From assembly GCA_019155205.2 (NCBI GenBank), contig JAHNZQ020003149.1, positions 86,925-150,924 on the forward strand: a stretch of DNA of 64,000 nt, read 5' to 3'. The translations under genes and the position numbers were made by a program. Below are positions 9,648 to 19,708 of this stretch, one piece after another (within the stretch, counting starts at the first letter, position 1; every line of letters starts with the position of its first letter). Origin of the DNA: Gracilaria vermiculophylla. Its lineage: Eukaryota > Rhodophyta > Florideophyceae > Gracilariales > Gracilariaceae. Under the pieces are notes generated by a model. It had not been told where the DNA came from. It did no database searches and saw nothing but the letters and a program-made list of their open reading frames with translations.

Positions 9648-10114
9648 GGAAAGACGCTAGGGCTGCGGGCAGTCTGGACGGAGGTGAAAATGGGTGGGTT
9701 GGAGGGGGGAGGAGGGTGGCAGAAGGGGGGTGTGGAGCGCCGCGCTTGAAGGGGAGCTCTTCGGCAGCGGGGGTAATTTTTAGTTCGGCTGCGTGACGTG
9801 GCGATGCGCTCAGCGTCACGATGGTTGGCTCTCAGCTGCCGCTGTGTGGCACGTGTCGTCAGCGACGGCGACACCGTAATGAGGCCCCTTGATAGCAGAA
9901 CGAATCTCCGAGCCGCAGATGTTTATACGTTCGATACCTTCGCCTCACCTCGCCAAGAGGAATCCTCCCTCCAGGAGATAACTTCATTGAATGTGCGCTG
10001 TACCCCTGGAGGCACTGAATTTTGGGCGCCAAGTCGCTGTGGTTCGAGCAAGGAGAGAAACCGATCACCAGATCAATAGCATGCAAACTTTCCGCGATCA
10101 CAAGCAGTCCGGGT
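9648..10114. promoter_or_regulatory. Promoter region of the D-LDH gene
   Basis: Contains TGACGTGGCG at 9794-9803, the same decamer as in the GALT promoter, and a palindromic G-box CACGTG at 9850-9855. TTTTGGGCGCCAAG at about 10020 resembles an E2F-type site with one extra base. The distal part must also hold the 3' end of the GT29-like gene. No coding signal. Confidence 0.45.
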
Positions 10115-11164
10115 CTACGAGAATATCTTTGTTCTACCACAGAAATATGGATCTATCCCAGGTGCGCATCTCTCCAAGGCTCGAATAAACGAGCGCTCCG
10201 CTCTGAGATCATGTCCCCTCCACACAGAACCGCCATTCGCACCAGTGCCACCAATCGTCCCGTTCATTGCGAACAGCCGCACACGCTCACATGAGCGCAG
10301 CGCCATCAGAATCCCAATCATGCCGGTCGTCGGCACCGAATATCCAGCACTCTGCTTGTGTTGCTCTAACAGCCTGTACGCAGTCGCCTCCAAGTCGGGA
10401 TGAATCAAGTGGATGCCGCTGACTGGTACTGTTGCCGAGTCATTAAATGCTTTCCATCCCATCACACATGCGCGGAAACGTCCAGGACATTCATGACGAT
10501 ATACGAAAACTGGCGCTTCTTTCTTCAAATAATCAATTGCCTGGCGTCGTATATCGCCAAATGTGGCGTTTCCTTGTCCCCAACCAAATGCAAACCTTTT
10601 GAACGAATGTAAAGCGCCCCGCTGAACAATTAGCATGTGTGTCGTAGATCCAAGCGCAACACCACTCCTCTCCGCTCTTAGGAAAGAAGGGTACCGGATG
10701 TTGAGGCGTATTACCACATCTGCTTCTTCAACCAGCCTTGCTTGTTCTGCAGTGGATTTCTGCCGCGGAATGGGAGCACCGCCAACCACGGCGCAGACTG
10801 CGGGCTTTGTTCCCTGAAAGATGACAGGCTGATTATTCGCTATGATTTGCCTTTCAATGAATGACGCGATTAGAGCGAGTGCGTCTTTCGCTTCTTCTTC
10901 GGAAGTCAAGTAAACGAAAGGCGGTTTCTGTAAACACATAGTGTGAACACATCTTTTAACTTCTGCAAGAGTCCATAACGTGGGAGAAGATGAATAAGCG
11001 TGACGAAAGCCTCTCTTGAAATGCACACATACTAAAAACACCAATAATAGCAGAGTTGGGACAAATACTGTTTTGCGACAAGGTTTTCTGTGATTCAGAG
11101 ACCAAAGAAACTCTGTTCTACGCCAACGAATCGCTCCAGCCATTGAACGCTTTCTCAAAGACAA
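10115..11164 (-). CDS. Sialyltransferase-like glycosyltransferase (GT29 family)
   Basis: A type II Golgi membrane protein by layout: short basic N-terminus, one hydrophobic anchor TVFVPTLLLLVFLVCVHF at about residues 33-50, stem, then catalytic domain. The large sialylmotif is recognisable as CAVVGGAP...EEADVVIRLN. The small motif appears as VPTTGMIGILMALRSCERVRLFAMNG, and the last motif as a His followed by DLRAERSFI. The length of 349 residues matches the family. GT29-like genes in algae and plants are known, but their donor and acceptor sugars are mostly unresolved (CMP-Kdo or other acidic sugars are possible), so I do not call true sialic acid transfer. No introns seen. Confidence 0.82.
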   Translation of the reverse strand: MSLRKRSMAGAIRWRRTEFLWSLNHRKPCRKTVFVPTLLLLVFLVCVHFKRGFRHAYSSSPTLWTLAEVKRCVHTMCLQKPPFVYLTSEEEAKDALALIASFIERQIIANNQPVIFQGTKPAVCAVVGGAPIPRQKSTAEQARLVEEADVVIRLNIRYPSFLRAERSGVALGSTTHMLIVQRGALHSFKRFAFGWGQGNATFGDIRRQAIDYLKKEAPVFVYRHECPGRFRACVMGWKAFNDSATVPVSGIHLIHPDLEATAYRLLEQHKQSAGYSVPTTGMIGILMALRSCERVRLFAMNGTIGGTGANGGSVWRGHDLRAERSFIRALERCAPGIDPYFCGRTKIFS

Positions 11165-11481
11165 AATCCTCTTCTATTTTGGCATGGGACTCGAAGCAAA
11201 AATATTCGGTCTCCCCGAGTATGCGGAAGAAAAAAATGATGATAGAAAGCGGAGATTGGTACATATATATACACGATGGAGTACGCTACTCGATTCTACT
11301 CATCGAAATCGGAACCATATCGACAAGAGACGGTACCACGCCACAGTGTCGTAAACTGGGACGTTCCAGAGCTACACAAAGTTTTGCCCAAAAGAGAGTC
11401 CTACTTCACAAGTACCGAGAGCCTAGATACTGAAAGTTAAAAAAGAACTTTTGGATATCTATTAGTCGTCGGTTTATTACG
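11165..11481. other. Intergenic, GT29-like promoter and NUP98 3' end
   Basis: The 5' flank of the GT29-like gene and the 3' flank of NUP98, both on the minus strand. It includes a short TATATATA at about 11263. On the minus strand an AATAAA lies three bases beyond the NUP98 stop codon. Nothing else is supported. Confidence 0.4.
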
Positions 11482-14268
11482 TCAAAAATGTTGAGCCCGA
11501 AAACTCCATGTTCCTCTTCCCACATCATAACCAAGAAATTGTAGCCCTTCTCTATCACAATGATGCTTCAGATTCTTTACCATTTTTGCCACAGAATGGG
11601 CGTCCTTTTGCACAACACCACCCTTCTTCTTCCAAACACCGTGCATCCTGATAACTGCTGGTTTATTGAGTTCTTCTCCCGGTTGAGGAATAGAGTCGTT
11701 GCTGGGATAAATCGTTACTGTCCCTGGCTCAATGCTTACAATCTCATCCAAGTTCAGTCGTCTGAGATCAACTGCGGTTTCCCATCGTACTTCTCCAATA
11801 TTTTCTCTGTAGATCGTAAAGCCTTGAACATGACTCAATTCTTCTTCGGACATGTCTTGCAATGCGCCAATACTAGGGATGGTCACGTAATCCGGTCTTC
11901 TGCATGTCGGGATAATGCTTCCCTTATTTTTAGCATCAGCCTGATGGATCTCATCATTTTTTGATTTTGATCGGTCGTTGGAATATTGGTTTCCATAAAA
12001 CCCAACGTACGGAACGTACCGTGCGGGTTCGAGAACTTCTTCTTCCTTCTTTACGTCAAAAACAGTCCGTTCCTGAGGTTCTTCTTTGTTCGAAGGTCCA
12101 ATCGAGTCAGATTCATTGACTTCAAGAACAGTTTCTTCCTCGTCGTCCTTGACTTCTTTTTGTTCAAGTTTGTCGGTAGTGTTCTCGACCAACGCCTGCT
12201 GTGATTGTAGCGTACGAGACTCTGATAGTTGTTGAGACACGGGAGTATCGTCTACAACCTTTGCTTTTCGGCGAATTCTGGCGCCTGGGCTCTGAGTAGC
12301 CGGTTCCACAACTGTATCCTCGTCAATGGGTTCAATGAACAGCTTCTTGAGATTTCTCGCTCTTACGCGCTGTTCTTCGGTTCGCCATGGTGTGACAAAG
12401 TCTCGGGAATGATCTTTTTCGCGCATCATATCGTCCAAGTCAAAGAGACTGCCTTTCCGGGACCACTGTCGAGCACGGGGTCTATACCAAGAATCTGTCG
12501 TGACTCTCGATCCGTGCAAGGGGCGAATCTGAAGCTCATCTCCGACGCGGGAGCGTCTTGTTAGACCACCAATCGGACCGACAACCACACTTACAGTCTT
12601 CCCTTGTGTACCTTGAGATTCTAATGGCAACAGTGATAACGAACTGTCTTCAGGGATGTTTCCAAACAGGTTTGAATTTCCAAATGGATTGTTTGTTAGC
12701 GATGCTTCTAAAGGACCTTGCTGTTGGTGCTGTTGTTGCTGCAGTTGTTGCTGCTGCTGTTGATTGCCAAAGCCAAACCCAGTGCCACTTCCAAACATAG
12801 ATCCAGACATCCCGAAACCGGATCCAGTGTTTCCGAAGAGGGAACCGGAAGGTTGCGTGCCAAAAAGACTTGATGACGACGCCCCGAAGCCGGCTCCTGA
12901 ACCTGACCCAAATAAACCACTGCTTGTATTTCCGAAAAGCGTACTTCCCGTTGATCCTGAGCCAAATAGCCCTCCACCTGCAGACGAACCGAACCCAGAG
13001 CCCCCAAATAGAGAAGCGGATTGTTGGGAACCGGTTCCAAACAAACTTGATGCTCCAAAAGCGCTTGAGGATGCTCCAAATTGTCCCCCGCCTCCTTGTT
13101 GATTCCCAAAAAGACCAGCATTAGTTTGCTGTGTCCCCCCAAACAATCCCCCTGCAGACGATTGGCCTCCGCCGAATAATGCGCTACCGGTCTGTTGTTG
13201 GCCTCCAAACAAAGAACCTCCTCCAGAGGACTGCCCTCCAAATAAACTGGAGGCGCTTTGAGCCGGAGTGCCAAAACCAGATGCAGCAGACTGTTGTCCA
13301 AACAATGATGCCCCAGTTTGCTGAGACCCGAATAAGCCCGCAGACTGCTGCTGACTTCCTCCACCAAACAGAGATTGTGACGACGCGCCAAATCCTGATG
13401 CTCCAAATGCTGAGGAACTGGCTCCTTGTGCCCCAAAACCACCAGTCGAAGCTGCTCCAAATCCTGAGCCTCCTGTACTTCCAAATCCAGATCCAAACCC
13501 ACCAGATTGCGCTTGCGCTGCTGTTTGACCAAAGCCAGTGTTTCCACCAAATACAGATGCGCCAAATACGGCGCCACCGGAGCTACCGAACCCACTTGCC
13601 GATTGGCCAAAGCCGGATGGCTGTTGACCGAAACCGGACTGCGTTTGGCCAAAGCTACCGAAGCCCGTCGCTTGTTGCTGCTGTTGTGTCTGGCCAAACA
13701 AAGTATTACCACCGCCAAACGCAGAAGTTGTGTTTCCGAAAAGCGGCTGCGACGAAGAGCCAAAAGCGTTACCGGCTGCTCCGAAACCGGACGCAGATTG
13801 GCCAAACCCGGAAGCGCCGAAACCAGAACTCTCCATACCGGAGGAGTTTCCAAAGCCCGACTGTTGACCCCCTTTGTCGCCACGGCCGTAATCGCCCAGT
13901 CGAAGTTCCTCGACGCTGAACTGTTGGAACTGGTTCATGGCGCTGATGGAGTGAAAGCGAGAAGGGTCCGTCGAGTTGGTGTCATGCAATTGGGAAATCT
14001 GCCATTTGACAGTTCGCGTGCTGGGGGGATTTCCAACGGGTTGCTGTTGGAAAACATTTTGTTGCCCAAAACTAGGCACCGTGCCCGTGCCCCACGGCGA
14101 TTGTGACTGGGACTGGCTGAACGCTCCGAATCCAGAGCTTGCAGCGCCGAAGCCGGACGAGGAGGCTCCGAAAGAAGAGGATTGCCCAAACACTGGAGCC
14201 GGCGTGCCGAAGGCTGACTGCGTGTTTCCGAAGAGATTGCCGCCGAAGCCCGAGCCACCAAATGCCAT
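11482..14268 (-). CDS. NUP98: Nucleoporin NUP98 (FG repeats, GLEBS motif, C-terminal autoproteolytic domain without tail)
   Basis: Central-channel nucleoporin that binds transport receptors and RAE1. The 928-residue protein starts MAFGGSGFGG. Residues about 15-560 are packed with GFG/FG/SLFG repeats and poly-Gln. Inside them, at about 93-134, is a GLEBS-like RAE1-binding segment (SISAMNQFQQFSVEELRLGDY). A linker rich in Glu/Lys leads to the C-terminal domain from about residue 788 (RRPDYVTIPSIGAL ... VTIYP ... KHHCDREGLQFLGYDVGRGTWSF). The protein ends precisely in ...AQHF and a TGA, so it has the His-Phe of the autoproteolysis site but no Ser and no NUP96 part. An in-frame ATG 24 codons upstream exists, but MAFGG is the better start. 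Confidence 0.95.
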   Translation of the reverse strand: MAFGGSGFGGNLFGNTQSAFGTPAPVFGQSSSFGASSSGFGAASSGFGAFSQSQSQSPWGTGTVPSFGQQNVFQQQPVGNPPSTRTVKWQISQLHDTNSTDPSRFHSISAMNQFQQFSVEELRLGDYGRGDKGGQQSGFGNSSGMESSGFGASGFGQSASGFGAAGNAFGSSSQPLFGNTTSAFGGGNTLFGQTQQQQQATGFGSFGQTQSGFGQQPSGFGQSASGFGSSGGAVFGASVFGGNTGFGQTAAQAQSGGFGSGFGSTGGSGFGAASTGGFGAQGASSSAFGASGFGASSQSLFGGGSQQQSAGLFGSQQTGASLFGQQSAASGFGTPAQSASSLFGGQSSGGGSLFGGQQQTGSALFGGGQSSAGGLFGGTQQTNAGLFGNQQGGGGQFGASSSAFGASSLFGTGSQQSASLFGGSGFGSSAGGGLFGSGSTGSTLFGNTSSGLFGSGSGAGFGASSSSLFGTQPSGSLFGNTGSGFGMSGSMFGSGTGFGFGNQQQQQQLQQQQHQQQGPLEASLTNNPFGNSNLFGNIPEDSSLSLLPLESQGTQGKTVSVVVGPIGGLTRRSRVGDELQIRPLHGSRVTTDSWYRPRARQWSRKGSLFDLDDMMREKDHSRDFVTPWRTEEQRVRARNLKKLFIEPIDEDTVVEPATQSPGARIRRKAKVVDDTPVSQQLSESRTLQSQQALVENTTDKLEQKEVKDDEEETVLEVNESDSIGPSNKEEPQERTVFDVKKEEEVLEPARYVPYVGFYGNQYSNDRSKSKNDEIHQADAKNKGSIIPTCRRPDYVTIPSIGALQDMSEEELSHVQGFTIYRENIGEVRWETAVDLRRLNLDEIVSIEPGTVTIYPSNDSIPQPGEELNKPAVIRMHGVWKKKGGVVQKDAHSVAKMVKNLKHHCDREGLQFLGYDVGRGTWSFRAQHF

Positions 14269-14703
14269 GCTGTGCGGGATGCAAGATGCGCCGAGGCGAG
14301 CGGGAGACAAGCGAGCTGCGGCGGCCAGAGACAGCTTCACTTAAAAACGGTGGGTGGCTGCGAAATCGAGGGTCGACGATACCAAAGAGCCTTTCTTTAC
14401 GCAATTTTGTCAACAGGGCTCGCTGACTGGAGAGCGATCGCAAAAATTGCATTGGAAACGAATCGTTTGGATCAGGCGGTGCACAGATCGCGGGAAACGG
14501 GCACACGTGAGCTCTGATGTGGCGCTCCCTGGCGCCTGCGCGCCAGCAGTGCTGGGTACGAGCCCCTCTGCGTGCCTGCCGCGTCTAATGCCTCTTATCT
14601 CAACGTTACCTATGTTTACATGATACGAGGGGTGAGCGCTCACTGCCCGTCGGGCCGGGCTCGCCGATCCCCTGCGCGGACAGCCCCTCCTGGTCGCGGA
14701 CAG

Positions 14704-14784
<81 letters not shown>

Positions 14785-15101
14785 ATGTCACGGAGAGCCC
14801 CTCCTGGTCATGGAGAGCCCCTCCTGGTCATGGACTGACCCTCATGGTCGCGGACGCGGCCCCCCTCTCTGGCAACCATACATCGTCGACAAGGCGCCCA
14901 GCCGACAGACCCGCTAGCATCATCGCCAACACAGGTCAGCAAGACGTAGACACGAATATGTTCCTTCATCCAAGGTTGGCTAACACCCCCATGCAATCTG
15001 AGAGTGATGACTATGCCAAGCGCGCTTCAAATCAGGAGCTACGGTGTGCAAGCAGCTCCTGTAGAATCGGCAAGATTCCAAGCCGGTGAGATTCAAAGCT
15101 G
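14269..15101. promoter_or_regulatory. NUP98 upstream region and C-rich tandem repeats
   Basis: Upstream of the NUP98 start. It contains a G-box CACGTG near 14504 and a GGCGCC-rich stretch near 14530. From 14662 it passes into C-rich tandem repeats and an 81-base C run. The rest, to 15101, shows no gene. Confidence 0.4.
14682..14855. repeat. 20-bp tandem repeat interrupted by an 81-base poly(C) tract
   Basis: Units of the form AGCCCCTCCTGGTCxxGGAx occur at 14682-14701, 14796-14815 and 14816-14835, with a diverged one at 14836-14855. A uniform run of C from 14704 to 14784 starts inside what would be the second unit, just after AGCCCC. The run may be a true expansion or a mis-assembled part of the array. 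Confidence 0.8.
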
Positions 15102-15593
15102 CTATGAGTAGGACCCGCCGCGGGGTGGCGTAGTGCCCGTTTCGGTGGCAACGAGCAAGTCAGTCTGGCCTTCTCTTTCCCGGCTCGGATACGGCGGCAT
15201 CACATGCTGATACTCATCGTCAAACGCCACTGTGATCTCCCATGCCTTCCGTTCCCCCTGCTTCGAGGGTGGCACGGGTTTGAGCTGGATGCGCGTCACA
15301 ATATAGCCTGAATCGAACATGTTGTCACAAAAGTCTTGAATTAGAGCTACAAGTTTTAGTCTGTGGCGTTCTTTGTTTCTTGGGAGCGGGGGCGGCGGTC
15401 GTTGGGGGATGGGTGTCGTCACATCGGACGGCTTTGGTACGAGCGTTATGGCCAGCACATCCATCCCGATGCTGCATGAGACGTCCCGAAATGCTCCGAG
15501 TAGGCATCCTAGTTCTGTTAGCCGTTCTTGATTGGAGGTTATCGCCTCGGCCGTGAGCGCTGGAGTCGTGGTCATGGGCCCATTATTTGTCAT
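15102..15593 (-). CDS. Hypothetical protein, 163 residues
   Basis: An uninterrupted frame with an ATG start and no family that I recognise. The first half is Thr/Ala-rich, then comes a short hydrophobic stretch GMDVLAITLVP, a proline run (RPPPPLP), a basic segment RNKERHRLKLVALIQDFCDNMF, and a beta-like segment YIVTRIQLKPVPP...WEITVAFDDEYQH. The predicted order of charged helix and strands looks like a folded small protein rather than chance sequence. There is no signal peptide or membrane segment. The long C-rich repeat lies downstream. Could be a small complex subunit, but I cannot name one. Confidence 0.5.
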   Translation of the reverse strand: MTNNGPMTTTPALTAEAITSNQERLTELGCLLGAFRDVSCSIGMDVLAITLVPKPSDVTTPIPQRPPPPLPRNKERHRLKLVALIQDFCDNMFDSGYIVTRIQLKPVPPSKQGERKAWEITVAFDDEYQHVMPPYPSREREGQTDLLVATETGTTPPRGGSYS

Positions 15594-16544
15594 GTTTCCA
15601 GGGTGACAACTCCGCGCTCCTGTTGGCGCGAGACAAACGGAGAGATTTGGAGCTCTTGAACGCTAAACCAATATGCGTAGCTGCCTCGGTCACAGCAGCA
15701 TGTATTGCACGTGTTGAGTTGGAAAACGCTTTTGATTGTTGCGGCCAAAGTCGCAGTTGCGTGTGGCGCTTAGATTTGTGTGCGAATTCCTGATTGTGGT
15801 AATGTCGCTGATGAGCGTCTCTTCGTCCTCGAACTGTAAAGCGGTCGAATGATGGGGAGCAAGATGAACCGAATGGGGGAGAGGGAGGAGGAAGGGGGTG
15901 TGGAGGGGGAAGGCGGCACAGGCGCTGCAAAGAAGAATGATGGAAGCCCAAGCGCAGTGTTGTGGTGCAGCCGCGGAGACGGCCAGAGAGGCTGCAATGT
16001 GTAGCTGGCGCAATAACGGCTCTGCCTACTTTACGCACTACTGAACTCCATCCGTATGTTTACCACAGGCATTCGTCTCGAGTGATCCGCATCGCGCTTA
16101 CAGCGAGCACACCTGGCTCTCATCTTCATTGCTGTGCGCGCTGCTGGCACCCTGCTTCTGCAGCTGGGACATTGCCTTCCCACAACCCCTAACCCCTCGC
16201 TAGTTGCAAAATCTCTGTCATAACGGCTGCTTCCTACATGCACAGATTGCCGACGGTATCGAACACTTTTAACGCAAGCAAAGACAGCGAAAGGCCCGGA
16301 CCCAGCTCTGTCAAGTGTGGAGGTCAAGCAGTTCTGTAGTACTTACCGTTCGTTTAGTGCTTTCGTGGCCAACTTCTTCGCGCTAAGTTTGCCTTCCATT
16401 GAGGAAATTCAGATTTCCCAGAAACGTTTACTGCATCTTGCAATCACCGTCTCCATCTTTTCATTTCGGCTCCATCCGAGCAGCTTGGACCTTTCTCATT
16501 CCCTGATTCGAAATATACGCTCTGAGACCGTGCGTCTGCGTTGA
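15594..16544. other. Intergenic, no gene seen
   Basis: The 5' flank of the 163-residue orphan and the 3' flank of the kinase relic. A G-box CACGTG lies at about 15708 and a purine-rich block at 15870-15910. Several short frames are open, but none shows a recognisable domain. Confidence 0.45.
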
Positions 16545-17716
16545 TCACCAGAACTTTTCAAGCTCATAGTAACTTAAAGATCCTGATTTATCCGTATCGA
16601 TTTCCTTGAATAGCGCCGAGGTGCGAACGGGGTCCTGCCTTTGACGCACCAACCTTTCTAAGAATGACAAAAATTCCGAGTATTCAAGCCTTTCGAAGTC
16701 GTCCTTGTCGAAGCTCTCGAACAGTGCTTTTGGATCGGTTCGCCGTAGCATGTCAACCACACGCAATATGGTCGGTCGATGCCCAAGATTACCATGCCAG
16801 CACATTTAAATGATCCTCTGCAGCGTTTTGTGGATGTGCGAAACATGAATCATACAAGGTCAAAGACCAGTTGTAATTTTTAACTAAAGCGTTTCAATGG
16901 GTACTGTTCGTACCGAGTGGTGAATGAAATGTTGTTTGCCGGAAAACACTCCCCGTACGATGATTCCAAAGGCGAGCAAATCAGTGGGATCCTTCCATTC
17001 ATTTCCAAACGCATTTCTAGTGCCATCCACAGAAGACTTCGTTTTCCTCCCTGTGCTCGTTCCTTGATATATGTTTCCAGAATGGTTCAATCAGGCCCGC
17101 GGATAGAGGTATTTTTTCGATGAGTTTGTATCTGTTTTATTCCCAACCACTTTTCTCCTTTAGAATTGAGCTTAGACCAGGATCTATAATTACTTGAATG
17201 CCACTACAGCGTTTTCCAATGCTTTGTGTTTTCATACCAATATGATTATTGTTATTCTTGTTCTGTTGAAAAACCCCTTCTGCAATACTAATGACAAGCC
17301 TGAGTTCTTCTTTTTCATGCAGTCCGATGCGGCTTTCCAGAAAGTCATGAAGCCCTTGTCTTTCAACGAACTCCATAGCAATTGCTGAATTTGGCCTTTC
17401 ATAGAAATCAAACACTTCAAAACATTTGGATGATAAGGCGCTTTTAGGTGCATTGATAGTTTGTTCCATAGAGTTTATTCTGTTGATTGCTTTCTTCCAA
17501 ATAGATCATAATGGTAGTTTTGGTGGAACCCTTTCAACCTTCATATACTTGAGCCAGTCCACTTTCCTTGAGAGCCCTAACGAGAGTCATTCTTCGGTAC
17601 GGACATTCAGTATTCGACGAAGATGAGCTTCGCGAGCTGCTCTGAGACGGCATGATCCTTCGAGCAGACTTAACTATATATTCGGGAAATGGAACATTGT
17701 TTCTAAAAGGAGTCAA
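16545..17716 (-). pseudogene. Decayed Ca2+-dependent protein kinase-like gene (kinase domain plus EF-hands)
   Basis: Pieces of one CDPK-like protein lie in order on the minus strand but in different frames. From 17716: an N-terminal part ending SGLAQVYEG (glycine-loop-like). At 17453-17400, HPNVLKC continues after a frame change as CFEVFDFYERPNSAIAMEFVE, which is the kinase N-lobe. Then IIDPGLSSI stands where IIDFGLSS would be expected (DFG is DPG here). A third block at 17000-16900 reads TDLLAFGIIVRGVFSGKQHF (C-lobe helix F region). Finally EF-hand sequence ends FKEIDTDKSGSLSYYELEKFW. The HRD loop is not visible, and stops and frameshifts interrupt it. Undetected introns could explain part of this, but DPG and the missing catalytic loop favour a pseudogene. 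Confidence 0.68.
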
Positions 17717-19238
17717 GAGCGCTGAAATGAAATACTCTTTTTGGAGAGGCCACCACAGCAGTCTGTCGAGTATGAGGACTGTATCTTACATGCAAGACTG
17801 AGCTCAGACAAGGCCTATGTTTTCTACCATATAAAAAAAATTCCTGAAGTTCTGCAATTTGATGGAACTGGTGTCTGAGTTCAAGTGGAATAAAAAAAAG
17901 CGTCCTGTTCACGAACGCTTCAACAACAGTCCCGATTCCGAGGGGGATTTCTCTAGCTGTTTAGATTAGCTGTTGCACAAATGCCGCCTTGTCGTTCGCA
18001 GCGACAGTTGCCACCACCTGTCTTTTTTTTAAATATAAAACTGAGTTTTGCTTCGAATGCACGAGATCGTTCTTCAAGCATATTCCCAGGTCGCTATTAT
18101 GTGTCTACGTCTCTCGTTTTCCCAGTCAAAATCTTCGATCAAAGTGTCGTCGTTTTCGTTGCATCTTAAAAGTCCAAAATTTTAGTTGACAAACTTAAAA
18201 AAAAAGCAATCTATGGAGAAAATACTTATGCTATGTTTGCTCAACTACACTTTCACTTCTTTCGCAATTTTTTCTGCAACTACTCAGCGCAATTCTTTTT
18301 AAATTAGCCACTCCTTATTCTGAAAGTTGGGCGTTCCAGGTATTGCATAATCGACCAAAAATTCTCAGCCTGAAAGGCACGCTATAGAATGGTCACAAAG
18401 ACAATTCGATGTAACTGACATCCAAATTTTCTGCAGTGACTCTCTAAATGTTAGCTAACAATGTACTTCGGTCTTCTGCAACCCACATTACTCCTACTTT
18501 TGGTACTAAAGTATGCCCATTCAGCTTGCAAGAATAGGAAGGCTTAATCGAGCGTCATCGTTCCCGAGCGAAAGTCTCGTCAAAGAACCATGGCCAGGCT
18601 TACACTTTGAATTAATCTGTCACTGTCTTTCGGGAGAAACAGAGGCAGTGGGTGTACGCACACACTTTTTAAGGTAAATGCAATTGGTTCTATAACACTC
18701 CAAGAGCTAAACGGCAACAGAGTCAGAGGAGCAAATCATATTCTTCCCAAAGGCGCAACGAGCCGGCCTTTCTTTTTTCCCAAGCATAACGTAGATGTTT
18801 ATTACTACGTAGCACAAGGACACCCTAATCCAGGTATGCTGCATGAAAGGGAAAGAAAAAGCGTTTCAAATAAAATGCTACATTACTTGGAGCAATTTCG
18901 CAATTCACTAGGATGATTCCGTGAAATAGAGCAAAAGTCCATAAAAGGAATGGTAATGAATCAAATGAACAGCGATCCATGATAGGCAACCTCAAACAAC
19001 TACATGTAATCTTTGCTTCGTCGATAAATCCGGTGTCAGCAAGAAATAGCTCGCTTTTTGCATTATAGACCAAGCAAGGACTGTTGAATTTTTAAATGAC
19101 ACTCTTTATATCATATCTGATGCCTCTACGAGATCCTTTTAATTCAACAGAGCATTTTCACGAAAAGAATTGAAGTTTGACACATTAAGTAGATCCATTT
19201 CCGTCCAAATGTTTCTGGTCTTGGGTACTCAGCTCGAG
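17717..19238. other. AT-richer gene-poor stretch
   Basis: About 1.5 kb without a convincing coding frame. Local T- and A-rich runs occur (for example 18005-18020 and 18197-18206). Base composition is clearly more AT-rich than the flanking gene clusters. No terminal repeats, RNA genes or transposase fragments were recognised. Confidence 0.45.
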
Positions 19239-19247
19239 TATAAAAGC
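19239..19247 (+). promoter_or_regulatory. TATA box upstream of small basic orphan gene
   Basis: GTATAAAAG sits about 125 bases before the ATG at 19364, a spacing that fits a short 5' leader. It is one of the best TATA matches in the window. Confidence 0.55.
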
Positions 19248-19363
19248 TGCCAGAAAGCGTGAGCACTGTTTACTCCCAGAACAACTTCATTGCCTCGCCT
19301 ACAAGCAGCTCTCTGGTTCTTAAATCTTCAAAGCTTCTCTGTCTCTCAATATTGCCACCAAAC

Positions 19364-19708
19364 ATGATCAGCCGCATTCGTTCATGCTTTGATAGGGAAG
19401 TCGAGGTCGTGCTCTACCCAGAGCACATTTTGAATCACCCAGAAGACTACATCGAACGGGACGTATATGGAAGGGTTGCTATTGACATGAGAACGTTGAC
19501 GGCAATAGATGAGCAGATGGAGAAGGCTCTATCAAAAAGACCGAGGCGCTCGCAATGGCAAAGGCAAGAAGAGTCCGAAAACGGACGTGACGAAGCAGCT
19601 CGCCCTCGAGAACGGCCAAGGCTCCTCAAGTTCCTCTTCAAGAGAATCAGAAGGTTTCGAAGACAAGTACGTTTTGTGACTGCCGTTATAGGGATTACAG
19701 ATTTTTAG
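19364..19708 (+). CDS. Small basic orphan protein, 114 residues
   Basis: Starts MISRIRSCFDREVEVVLYPEHIL and continues through an acidic/charged half (NHPEDYIERDVYGR) into a strongly basic C-terminal half rich in Arg (KRPRRSQWQRQEES, then RPRLLKFLFKRIRRFRRQ). No domain is recognised. The frame is open further upstream, but the ATG at 19364 lies at a sensible distance from a TATA box at 19239, which is the main reason to think this isolated frame is expressed. The Arg-rich amphipathic tail could bind nucleic acid or membranes; that is speculation. A GTACGT at 19667 might be a splice donor, so the C-terminus is uncertain. Confidence 0.5.
   Translation: MISRIRSCFDREVEVVLYPEHILNHPEDYIERDVYGRVAIDMRTLTAIDEQMEKALSKRPRRSQWQRQEESENGRDEAARPRERPRLLKFLFKRIRRFRRQVRFVTAVIGITDF

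Noticed and set aside
12708..13883. 391-codon frame overlapping NUP98 on the same strand
   Set aside because: A shadow frame created by the repetitive FG-repeat codons; the NUP98 frame is continuous and has all the domains.
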